64,000 nucleotides of DNA from Capsicum annuum (Eukaryota > Streptophyta > Magnoliopsida > Solanales > Solanaceae), in the NCBI RefSeq assembly GCF_002878395.1, contig NC_061114.1:160713433-160777432 (forward strand). Reading direction: 5' to 3'. The notes under the pieces were generated by a model. That model was not told the origin of the DNA, searched no databases, and saw only the letters and a list, made by a program, of their open reading frames with translations. The translations under genes and the position numbers were made by a program. This document shows, one piece after another, positions 1 to 9,808 of this stretch (the first letter of the stretch is position 1; every line of letters begins with the position of its first letter).

Positions 1-473
1 ATTATTGGTTTCTAAAAATTATTTACTTTTTAATTTTTTTTAGTTAAAAAACCGACCACTTAAAAAATATTTTCTTTTTATTTTAACAAAACCGATCACT
101 TTTTTAAAAATATTTTATTTTTTTTAAATTAAAAATCGACCACTAGTGGTTTTTTTTTTTTAAATTAATTAAAAAAAGATTTTTAAAAATCGACCACAAG
201 TGGTCGTTTTTTTTTAAAAAAATTAATTATATTTTTAAAAATAAAATCGACCACAAGTGGTCGATTTTGTTATTTTTTTTAATTTTTATTTGTAAAATAA
301 ATAATAATTCATATAAAAATTATTGAAATGATTATTTTAAAATATAAAAGCGACCACATGTGGTCGCTTTTAAAAAAGAATTTTTTTATTTTTTTTAAAA
401 ACGACCACAGTCGGTTTTTTCCGACCAAAATGTGTGGTCGGTTTTTTGTGGATGGTTTTTCCGGTTTTTAGTA
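1..473. mobile_element. Terminal region of a CACTA-like DNA transposon (truncated by window edge)
   Basis: Very AT-rich DNA holding repeated CGACCAC/GTGGTCG motifs in both orientations. It ends in a run of CCGACC, GTGGTCGG and CCGG motifs followed by TTTTTAGTA at about 465-473. CACTA elements typically have subterminal arrays of short motifs in both orientations and end in TAGTG, so this looks like a right end with a mutated last base. The other end lies outside the window, so no target duplication can be checked. It could instead be another class of TIR transposon. Confidence 0.4.
137..441. repeat. Cluster of short CGACCAC..GTGGTCG palindromes
   Basis: Inverted repeats with 6-8-bp arms occur at 137-150 (central CTAG), 191-206, 247-264 and 350-367 (central AT), with a looser pair at 402-441. 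They sit about 55-100 bp apart in oligo-A/T. The arms are nearly identical and the spacers are not. This is the pattern expected of transposase-binding sites near a transposon end. Confidence 0.75.
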
Positions 474-805
474 AAACTATTAGACATTTGAGATGTCAGC
501 TTCTTAAACATGGAGTTTGTTTAAAGTGAAATCTGATGCCAACTCGTCTTTTGGTCTGTGCAGTAGTGTATTAGCGTATTTGCAATGTTAACTACTGTGT
601 CTTACTTGGTGCATTGTGGGATACTTTCTATCTGGGAGTGTCCAACAACAAATTTTGGAGTGTAAAATACTTACGGGCCATGTTTACTGATATCTTTGTT
701 TCGCATTCACTTACAGGGATGTTTACTGTAATTATTTCTAGCCTCCATCCGCATCAGTATTGGCGAACATTATTAATTTTAGAGTGATTAAACGACCTAA
801 GCAAA

Positions 806-910
806 ATGCAAAGAAGGCAAGCTGATGCAGCATCTTTTGCACACAAGAGACTCAGAGATCTTGAAGCAAAGAAGGCAGAAGCACGACGAGCTCAAGCCTG
901 CAAGACTTGA
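806..910 (+). other. Possible terminal exon of an unidentified gene
   Basis: A 34-codon reading frame rich in Lys, Arg, Ala and Glu (contains LEAKKAEARRAQ) ends at a TGA at 908-910. An in-frame stop lies upstream at 785-787. It would have to be the last exon of a spliced gene, or a chance frame. The downstream 911-1090 stretch is T-rich and holds a repeated GCAGCTTTGACTT, compatible with a 3' UTR. I do not recognise a family. Confidence 0.2.
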
Positions 911-1341
911 ACCAAGTTTGTAGTGAGAGTGGTTATTAGCTCTGTAATAGGATAAATTCTATTGTTGAACTTCTCTTAGTTGTGACTTTGTGATACAAGA
1001 AGCAGCTTTGACTTCTTGTTTGTGAGAAATGTGACAAAGAGCAGCTTTGACTTACTTGGGTTTGACTTCTTGGAGCACTCGTGCAGTGTTTCAGAGTTGA
1101 AATAAATTGAAGGATTGGTTTTGGTTTATGAATATGTTAAGGGCTTGTTTCTTCACGATGGAGAGTCAGTCTTGGGCAATTAGATTAAAAAGGGCAGCCC
1201 GTTACACTAAGCTCCCGCCTATGCACAGGGTTTGGGAAAGGATCGACAAGGATCTATTGTACGCAACATTACGTTACATTTCTGCAAGGGTTGTTTCCAT
1301 GACTTGAACCTCCTGATCACATATCAGCAACTCATTTCTTG

Positions 1342-1868
1342 AGCAATTAGATTAGAGATAGCAAATTATATTGCTTCAGCAATTATCTATCGCCGTACTG
1401 CATTTGCTGCACCCATCATTCACGGAGGCATAAAGACGTCGAAGTGATAATAGAACAAAGCACTTGTGTTGCTAAACTTTATGATTTCTCACTGTCCATA
1501 GCACTGCCGCCTGGGAAATTGCAAGTAGAAGATAAAAGTATGTGGGATATATGGGTGCATAGAGTGTTCAGGAACAATTACTCAAAAAGCAGATCATAGT
1601 TTCAGAATAATGGTGTTCAAGCTTTTATCTGGAAAAAGATGTAATTTGCTTGACAAGTTCCTGGATATTTTTCCATCAGGCCGGATAGTATCTGAAGAAC
1701 CAGATAGTAAGGACTTCCAATTGAATCAAATAGTTGATCCTGCTTTTCTACAAGGGGATGGAGTCTGAGATTGTAGAACAACAATTAAAAGATTTTTATG
1801 ATCTTGCTGTAAAATGCATTCAGAAGAAGGGGCAATATTGAACAGATATGATCGATGTAGCTAAATAG
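1342..1868 (+). pseudogene. Degenerate ZED1-related (ZRK-like) pseudokinase fragment
   Basis: Translation in shifting frames gives the second half of a receptor-like cytoplasmic kinase. It starts with AIRLEIANYIASAI (subdomain VIa). Next comes PIIHGGIKTSK, where the catalytic HRD is replaced by HGG. Then VAKLYDFSLSIALPPG follows, with DFS in place of DFG. Then come a TITQKADHSF region, LLSGKR, NQIVDPAFLQGDG, an AVKCIQKKG stretch and MIDVAK at the end. The DFSLSI-then-Pro-Gly pattern and lost HRD/DFG residues are typical of the plant ZED1-related family, which acts as non-catalytic immune adaptors. The frame is broken by stops (for example after KTSK and after SKSRS) and by frameshifts, and no N-lobe is recognisable. 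It is therefore a dead fragment. Family assignment rests on remembered motifs. Confidence 0.6.
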
Positions 1869-2008
1869 CTACATTGAATCAAAGGTATTAAAGAATGATA
1901 CACTTGGTCTAAAGTGATTTAAATTATCTCGAACTACTCTACTCATTGCCCTAAGATTTGAGTTAAGAGATCTTCATATGCTTTTACACAATGTTTAGTC
2001 CTAAAAAT

Positions 2009-2054
2009 AAGCTTCAAATTTAGATTTTTTTTTTTTTTTTAAAAAGCTTCAAAT
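2009..2054. repeat. Poly(T) tract between 11-bp direct repeats
   Basis: The 11-mer AAGCTTCAAAT occurs at 2009-2019 and again at 2044-2054, separated by a short stretch that is almost entirely T. This resembles a very short retroposed poly(A) tail (minus orientation) with a target-site duplication, left by LINE-type machinery. Slippage-associated duplication is the alternative. Confidence 0.45.
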
Positions 2055-4162
2055 ATAAGGCGATCATAATAGAAAGCACATTTCAGCTTTAAATATATTC
2101 TTGAATGGTTATCAATCATAGCGCTTTACTTCACAATTTCTTTTCTTTTCGAGCATTTGCAATCAGAAATAAATCTGTCATTTTACTCTGCAAATTATCA
2201 CCATTCATTCTCGAACATAGCTGCTCGATGTAAGTGGATGTAAAGCTACTTATTCTCTGAAACAATACATTACCGTCTGTCCCTTTAACCTAAAGGGGTT
2301 TAGAGAAACATGCAAAAATCAACTTAAACCATTTGGATGCCTCCACTAGATACTTTCAGATAGTAAACGGTTTCCTAAAAACCTTGGTTAACAAGATCTT
2401 TCCAGCTAGACACCTACATCAGAAATTCCATGACCAACATACATGATATCTCTCCATTTCTACAGACCAAAGGTATGTAAGCTACATGTTGTTGACCAAA
2501 ATTCAATTGCATGAGAGTCCTCTATAGCTATGACCATGCTGCTCCCATCAGCTCAATGTAGAGTTCTACTTCAGGTCTTACAAGACAGCTCAGAATCGAC
2601 TTAACAAGCTACTCATCCAAAAAGAAGCTTGGATACCTTAAGGTAATGGGACAGCCTTCTCCTCTCTGCAAGCAATTGATATGAACCGGTATTATTTAGA
2701 TTTCACCTTCTCCACTGCCCAGATGCAAATAATACTAGGGGTCCCAATAAAAGATGAACACCTGCATTATACTCGTATGGTAACCCCTTCTTCAGCTATG
2801 ACAACAGCCAGAATTGCACCTGCTTACTAAGTTTAAGGGCAGAAACGGAGAGGAACGGATATAGTGTGCATGACCAAACTAGCAAGTTTGGGACTGAGGG
2901 AAATAAAAATTGTTATTTTACTAAATGATACATGTGCCTCACCAACAAGGCAGACCAAGAAGCGCATTCATGTAATTGACAAAACTGAATCGGCAGTAAT
3001 ACATAATGACTTGGGGGGAGGGGGGGGGGGGGCGACACCATACAATCTTCCATCTCTTATGCCCCAAATCAATGCAAAGAAAGGATTATCACTTTACTCA
3101 CGATGCTGTGATAGGAGCTTATCAGATATCAAAATTTACAGTAACCCAAAAATGCTACATTTCGTCTTCTTTCTCCACATCAGAAAGTAATAGAAAGGAA
3201 GGAAAAGCTGGGAGAAACTAATATTTTTTTTCCTACTGGAAGTATATAGAGATACTACTACACTATAGATGTACTGTATGCATACAAGTGTATAATGGAA
3301 ACAGCATAGAATGCTTCCTTAGGAAGGAAGCTATAAGAAACACCCAAAGCTGTAGCCTAAAATAGTCATGGACGCTCTATCTACGTAAATTGATTTTCTA
3401 TGCATGATCAAAGGTGTTATTCAATAGGTTCCTCCAACTAAAGTGAACTCACTTTTAGGTTACTCAATAGCATCATGACCCTCATTTATGTCAAAGAAAC
3501 CGGAGTAAAGACAAAAATAAGTAACAGTTGGAGTCAAAATGCAATTGGAAGGAGATCTCGCAAAAAAAAATAAAAAAACACTATTCAATTATTCAAATTG
3601 TGATGCCTCAGACAAATCCAGTTTTCATATGGGTTTAAAGAGGTTGTAAAACATCCTAGATTCATTTAGTCCCAAACGGTTTTTGCTTTCAAGTAGATCC
3701 AGTCTCACTTTATCATGCATCCACCCTTTTTTAGGATTCACAGCCATTTCACCTGATTGGTGCCTCTCTATTGTACATAATATATGTAATTGATAACTAT
3801 ACAAACCAAAAAGAAAAAGCTACAAATAACATATTTCCATTTTGTCAATCATAACTCACCAAAATGGTCTGATGTTGTGCCAACAGAGAGCCGCTGGGCA
3901 AATATATGAAAATGAACATCTCTATGCCTCTGTTAAAATTTTTAGCTATGAAGCTATCATTCTGAACATTTAACCCAAGAAATTTGGGAACAAACATTAT
4001 TTAAATATGAAAACGAAATATCTTCTTCAGAATTCTAATGGCTTTTCAGCATACAAAATGATGGTGTTACATTTTAAAGCCTGCTATTTATCTCAGACCA
4101 TAACATAAAACTGAAACAGAAGATACAGATCCCTACAGCTAAAGGCAGAGATTGGGTACCTA
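2055..4162. other. Intergenic stretch without a recognisable gene
   Basis: About 2.1 kb downstream of the PPR gene (which reads leftwards). Short reading frames are present on both strands, but none has a recognisable domain. A G-rich run lies at about 3014-3034. The last few hundred bases before 4163 probably include the PPR 3' UTR, but no clear polyadenylation signal was identified. Confidence 0.5.
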
Positions 4163-5980
4163 TTATGCAGTAGTCATTATTTCTTTTGTTCCTACTTCTT
4201 CCTGTTCTAACTCCTTAACTGCTCTTACGAGACCCTTTGTGATTGCGTTTAGATGCAGCCCATTCTCCTTCATCTCCTCAAGCAGCTTCTCTGCTGTTGT
4301 CCAATCTAAAGCCTTAAGGCAGAGAGATTGGATAAATTTGTTATATTCATCCTCATTAGGCTCAACTCCGTACTCCTTCATCTCTCCCAATAGTTCCAGA
4401 GCCTTGTCATACTGCTCGAGCTTGCAATAACCCCGAATAATTGTGTGATAAGTGACAGGACTCAGCTTGGAGTGCTTCTTTTTGGCTTCATTCAAAATCT
4501 TATAGGCCTCCTCCATCTCACCTCCCTTCGTATAACCACTCATAATTACACTGTAAGTGTACACATCAGGCTTCAAACCTCTATCCTCCATCACCTTCAA
4601 CAGTTTCCTAGCTTCTCCCATTTCTCCCTTCCTAGAGAGTGCATTAATGACTGTATTGAAGACTGCATTGCCAGGTGGTGGACCTGCATCTATCATTTTT
4701 AATAGCAAGTTTCTGGCCTCTTCAATGTCTTTACTGCAATAGGACCTCAGCTGCTTTTCCCCCGTTACATCTTTTGCCCTACACAACCCATTAATGACAT
4801 CCGAGAATGACTTAATGGCATACTTCCGCTCTTCTTTAGGAAACTCATCCAGCATTTCTACTGCAAGTTTAATGCTTTCATCTTTGCGACAAAGAGAGCT
4901 GATCAACAACTTAATAGAAGACACAGGCAGAACAATATTTTTCTCCTTTGCCGACAAGTAAACCAGATGTGCATCTTTAGGCTTATTTCCTTTACATAGA
5001 AAAGTAACAATTTTCCCGACTTTCTCAGCACCAGGCAACTTATCAGCATTTAGCATCTTCTCACAAACAATAGAAGCCCAATCATAAATCGTACGTCTAG
5101 AAAGAGCTTCAATGGTAAAATAGTATGTATCAGCATTTGGAGCACATCCTAATTCCCCAAACTTATTAAAGATCTCAAATGCCGCCTTTCCTTTACCTAA
5201 TCTTGACAATAAAGCAATCAATTCATTAAGAACCTCACCCCTCAATATCCCCTTCTCCTTTTTTCCAATCTCCTTAACCAAATCCCATAAAGCATACACA
5301 TTCCTACCTTCAATGCACACTGCAGTAACCAACAATTCAACGGCCTTACCAGTCACTACAAACTCAGGTTTCTTCAACACCCATTTGAAAAACGAAATCA
5401 AATTCTCTCCAGGAACATAGGGTGTCTCCAACACTCTAACAACAAACTCCTCATTCAAAGACACCCCTATTTCGTCAAGACTAGACTCAATAGATCCATC
5501 AACAATAATACCACTACTCTGCAATAGAGACAACACACCCTCCAATTTCTCCAAATCTACTAGCTCCATTTTTTCATCATCTTCCGTTACAACCTTTTTA
5601 TCTCCGAAATCAGACCCACTGTCAGTGTTTTCATCACCTTCCACCATTACAACCTTATTATCTCCAAGATCAGACCCATTTTCAGCTTCTAAATTTTCCT
5701 CAATTCCATCAAAAACAGAGGAGGGCCCTTCAGATGAAACAGCTTCAAGATTTTCTCCAAAAGGGGTAATTTTATAAAGAGATTCGGGTTCTTGAAATGG
5801 GTTTGATGAGAAAAGCCTTGTAGTTGTTTGATGTAAACAAGATTTGGAAGAAACCCAACGAGAATAATGAAAAAATGAAGATTCAGATGAAGTCAGTTGA
5901 GGAAGAAGAGCAACAAGGGCGTGATTACGGAGGCCATGATGATAAAATACTCTCCTTGCTTCTACCGCTGATTTCCACAT
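4163..5980 (-). CDS. Pentatricopeptide-repeat (PPR) protein, probably mitochondrial
   Basis: An uninterrupted 605-codon frame without introns, as is usual for plant PPR genes. Residues 1 to about 60 are rich in Arg, Ser, His and Thr and poor in acids, like a mitochondrial targeting peptide. Residues about 75-145 are strongly acidic with an internal duplication (GSDLGDNKVV then GSDFGDKKVV). About 145-420 is helical and contains divergent repeats. Clear 35-residue P-type PPR motifs follow at roughly 438-471 (NAVFNTVINALSRKGEMGEA), 472-508 (DVYTYSVIMSGYTKGGEMEE), 509-542 (VTYHTIIRGYCKLEQYDKAL) and 543-578 (NEDEYNKFIQSLCL). A short tail ends at about 605. There are no C-terminal E or DYW domains, so a P-class RNA-binding role in organelle RNA stability, splicing or translation is inferred. 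The first Met is followed directly by the leader, which supports this start. The resemblance to the Arabidopsis P-class gene At3g02650 is from memory. Confidence 0.93.
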   Translation of the reverse strand: MWKSAVEARRVFYHHGLRNHALVALLPQLTSSESSFFHYSRWVSSKSCLHQTTTRLFSSNPFQEPESLYKITPFGENLEAVSSEGPSSVFDGIEENLEAENGSDLGDNKVVMVEGDENTDSGSDFGDKKVVTEDDEKMELVDLEKLEGVLSLLQSSGIIVDGSIESSLDEIGVSLNEEFVVRVLETPYVPGENLISFFKWVLKKPEFVVTGKAVELLVTAVCIEGRNVYALWDLVKEIGKKEKGILRGEVLNELIALLSRLGKGKAAFEIFNKFGELGCAPNADTYYFTIEALSRRTIYDWASIVCEKMLNADKLPGAEKVGKIVTFLCKGNKPKDAHLVYLSAKEKNIVLPVSSIKLLISSLCRKDESIKLAVEMLDEFPKEERKYAIKSFSDVINGLCRAKDVTGEKQLRSYCSKDIEEARNLLLKMIDAGPPPGNAVFNTVINALSRKGEMGEARKLLKVMEDRGLKPDVYTYSVIMSGYTKGGEMEEAYKILNEAKKKHSKLSPVTYHTIIRGYCKLEQYDKALELLGEMKEYGVEPNEDEYNKFIQSLCLKALDWTTAEKLLEEMKENGLHLNAITKGLVRAVKELEQEEVGTKEIMTTA

Positions 5981-6130
5981 TCTTCCGCTCTCTATCTCTT
6001 GCGACTGTGACCCTCACGTAAAACCCTATTCTATTTGTCTCGAGTTTTTTCTGATCTGGGCTGGCACATCGGAAGTTGGTAAAAACATTAGTATGAAAGT
6101 TGGACCCAAACCCAAGTCCCACCTATGTCA
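5981..6130 (-). promoter_or_regulatory. PPR promoter with telo-box and site II-like elements
   Basis: Immediately upstream of the PPR start there is a telo-box (AAACCCTA at 6021-6028, about 40 bp from the ATG). A site II-type TGGGCT lies at 6057-6062, and a GGACCCAAACCCAAG stretch lies at about 6101-6115. In plants this pairing is known from promoters of ribosomal and mitochondrial-biogenesis genes, bound by Myb/TRB and TCP factors. The positions are read from sequence; regulation is inferred. Confidence 0.5.
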
Positions 6131-6467
6131 AAAAATTACACGGTACCGTATATCACAGTGAGCGGATTTGGATTTTTGTCCTTCAAAAATCTGGATCTCA
6201 TGTGATATATATATGTATGTGTGAAATATTTGGTTAGTAGTTAAATTAAATTTTAGATTGAATTTGAATACTTAAAATAATTAGATTGCCAACTTGCCAA
6301 CTCAAGTCAAGTTTGGTAACTTAAGAACTAAATTTGGTGGTTTATAAATAGTCATTCTTTGCACATTTTATTTATATATTCAAGTAGTAACAAAAGTACT
6401 ACTAAAATTCTCTAGTTCTTTCATTTCTTTAAGCTTGATATTGATATTTTATCTTTATTTTATAACA

Positions 6468-7829
6468 CGTTATCAGTACGAGACTCTACCGTCTCAAAAT
6501 ATTAAGACTATGAAAAAAATTGAATCGAAAGGTGGAGAAGACATCAAGAACTATGCATCATTATTATTTGGATTTCACCTTTCAACTATTTATGATAAGA
6601 TAAGTATATTATTAACTCATGTTCTTGCATTAGGTTTAAAAATAATATTGATAATCATAAATTAAAGTGGTGATATTATTATAAGCTCAAATTTGAGTTT
6701 ATTGTACTTTGGCCTAATATGTTATTGACCGAGGGTGTAATGATGAATTTAAATCTCATGCCATTAAGAGGGTCAGGCATCGGGTTAAAAGTCCCAATGC
6801 ACCATGATAATAAGATGTTGGGTTTAAGTCTCATTGATTTTTGGCCTAAGACACTTTTATATGGATAAAACGTTGAGTTTGAATCTCAATGCACCATATT
6901 GATGATAACGATGACTAAATCAAAATTTTGGTAAAAGTTATGAAATATTTCTCATTGAATATGCTCTATTCACTGAAGTGAATGTGGTAGCATCCATTGC
7001 ATAGTATGTCTGAAAGAAGACATGTGATTGAATTTATGAATATGAATATAGGCATAACAAGGACAAAACATTTCGTTATATTATATGTACGCCTCGATTT
7101 GCTCATGAAGGAGCAATATCTTGAAAGAAATTCTAAGTTATCATAATTTGATAGGTTTAAGACATCATTATATTTCATTCCTGGGAAATGAAAATTTTGA
7201 TTGTTAAAACTACAGATCCATTCCCTGAAGTGAATATGATAGAAGTAACATATCTATAAGAGGTACAATAATTGAGAAGAAATATTATGAAATATACTCA
7301 AAATAACAAACTTGAAAATTATTCATGTTTAAGTAAATTTGAAATTTACTAGGTAAAATTCTTATGTCACAGTAAACTTAGAGTTTATTAGTTCAACTAA
7401 GTTAATAAGTTGGTATGAATAATTTTGCCATCTCGAAAATGTGTACATTGAGTATTACACAATATATACATTAAAAAATTAGAAGGTTATAATCTTCAAA
7501 GAACATTATGAGTTCTCAAATAATCTTTCAAAAGATGAAGGTAATTGTTTTAACTAATGGACATGGTATGAAAGGTCACTGGGCACGTGATTGTCATGCG
7601 ATCTAATTTGGTATAAGTTTTATAAATCCTCCACCAAAATAAAGGAATAGAAAATGACAGTGCACTTGACCTTTTAAGGTGATGTTGAGGTTTTGTCGTG
7701 TAAATATAAAAAATTTAATGGCGTGAGAATAAGCTTCTAATAACAATTTATGAAGCATGTTCATATGATTATAATTTATTCCTGGAAGAGAATGAGACTT
7801 ATGATAAGAATGGTTGATACTCGACTATT
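6468..7829 (+). pseudogene. Copia gag remnant
   Basis: Between the copia PBS and the Ogre LTR, short fragments of retrotransposon Gag can be read in several frames. They end in a CCHC-type knuckle remnant with the order G-MK-GHWARDC at about 7567-7600. Many stops and frameshifts are present. Imperfect repeats of the phrase GAATCTCA/ATGCACCAT occur at 6770-6900. Confidence 0.55.
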
Positions 7830-7834
7830 CTTGT

Positions 7835-9803
7835 TGTCACACCCTTTTTTTTTAACTCCGAAAGATTCTAATTTTAAAGTTTGAAAGAGTTTTATTATCA
7901 AAGTGACAAAAAGATTGAAAATTTATTTCGAAAAAGGATTGTTTACATATTTTATTCAGAGTCGCCACTTGACATAATCCAGTGTGCCAAGTCACCTTTG
8001 AAAGATCATTTTCAAAATGATTTGACTCTTTAAACTAGTTTGCGAACTGAGATTCCGGCTAAGGAATTCTGTTGACCGAGGGGAAGGTGTTAGGCACCCC
8101 TTGATCCCGTGGTTCAACCACGGTCGCTTGGTAGAGTGTATCGACTAATTTGGCACTATGAAGGTACAAACCACACAAAAACATATAAAAAAATCAAACA
8201 AACAAACAAAACAAAATGAATAAAAAATATAGTGTCCAGTCCGAGTTATACAGTCCTGAAATAGAAAAATGTGGAAATGTAAATCCTATTCTAAACTAAT
8301 CCTAGACTAAGCTCCAATGCCTCATACGATGCCTCGGGCCTTCATCACGAACATCCTCCGAGTACAAAATACTTTGGGGCATCCCCCGGATAAAATAATA
8401 CAAGTACCTCGAGGCATTTTCCGGCCAAATGATACAAGTGATCCCAAAGCGATAAAGCCAAAAACCATTCAATCACACAGTTTAAATATTCAACAAACCA
8501 TAATTCCTAAATTTGCCTATACATAACGTTTGCCTATTTTTTGCTTCGACCTAAAACACAATACTATCGAGTTAGATTAACATCCATTTCAAGTCAAACA
8601 ACCAATTTTAATTGTCAAACGAGTGACCATTTCACCATGCAAATCATAATCAAGGGAACCAACCACGAATCAAAACAAACACGTATTCATCACCAACAAG
8701 GATCAAACAAACACACGATATTCTATTCAAGACACTGAATATAATAAATAATGAAATAAAAAGATGAAAGTAGTAGAATTGGATCTCAATTGAAGCTTTT
8801 ATTATGCCAAATTATGTGACCAAAAGTCGAGACCGCATTCGAAAACCTTAATTGAACCCCAATACGGACTAATTTCCAACCTCGATCAACTCTACTGTTT
8901 TGCCAACCGGAACCAGAATCAAAATTGAGGAAGACCCAGACCCGTTTGCGTCATTTTTTGGTCGGAATCCGAGCTGGATTTATTGTCGAAACTCTGGCGT
9001 AATCGGGACGCCGTAAATGGACCTCTCTTTATCTCCCTATGATTTTTCTCTCTTTTCTACGATGCCTATGTGTATATGGATCTCTTCTCTTATCTGATCC
9101 TCTCTTCTCTCTCGTCGTCTCTCTTGATTACTTCAATCACACCCTCAGCTCTTCATTTTCAGTGTGTGTAGCATTTTTTCTTCGTAATCAATGAAAAAAA
9201 ATGGGGAGGGTGTGAGGTTGTGTTCAGGGTGAGTATGAGTGTTAATCCATGTGTATGGCAGTGAGGTAAGTGATTTATGTGTAAATGGGCAAACAAAAAT
9301 GGAGTCTATGGTGGTCTGTGTATCAGTGAGAATGACGGTGAGAATTATGTGTTCAAAATAGTCAAAAAATTTTTTGTGTATATGGCGTGATCTATGTGTT
9401 TTGCCGTGGATGAGAGTATCTGTGAGGGAATTCTCCCAGGTGAGTGTTTATATCGTCATTATGATAAAGAATAAAAAGGAATTAGTCAATGGAAATTGAG
9501 GAATTTGTTAGTGTGTGTCCTTGTTTCTGGTGGGTCCCTCTCTATTTTGTTGTGATTTAGTTAAAAGGAATCCCCAGAACGTGAGGGGGGTGGTGACGCA
9601 TGGGTATAGGGGTGTGAGTTGGTGAGGTGTCCATTTTTTTATTGGAGAGGTTGTTAGGATAGGATTAAAACAAAAATAAAATTTGTTAAGGGTTGTTATT
9701 TTTGTATTTTTGTGGGGTATAATCACATGAATGAGGGTGTGTGGTAAGGTGAGCTAAAAATGAATAAAATTGGACTTGAGAGGGACAAAATTAGATGTCT
9801 AAA
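7835..9803 (-). mobile_element. Ogre/Tat-type solo LTR (LTR1) in the copia element
   Basis: A 1969-bp copy of an LTR also found at 13380, 22157 and 27731. In plus orientation it begins TGTCACACCC and ends GTGTCTACA-like (here GATGTCTAAA). It is flanked by the 5-bp direct repeat CTTGT at 7830-7834 and 9804-9808, with copia sequence on both sides and no internal domain. The box GGGGAAGGTGTTAGGCACCCC (in parts at 8080-8100) and the GAGTCGCCACTTG motif (about 7960) are hallmarks I associate with the Ogre/Tat lineage of Ty3/gypsy. Confidence 0.82.
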
Positions 9804-9808
9804 CTTGT

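Noticed and set aside
2864..3221. Two overlapping short frames crossing a G-run
   Set aside because: No domains, glycine stretch caused by the poly(G), no supporting splice or promoter signals.
4152..4742. Plus-strand frames opposite the PPR gene
   Set aside because: Antisense shadows of the 605-codon minus-strand gene.
8106..8122. tRNA T-arm in the Ogre LTR
   Set aside because: Only the GGTTCGA-like arm is present, with no acceptor, D or anticodon arms, so no tRNA gene is called.
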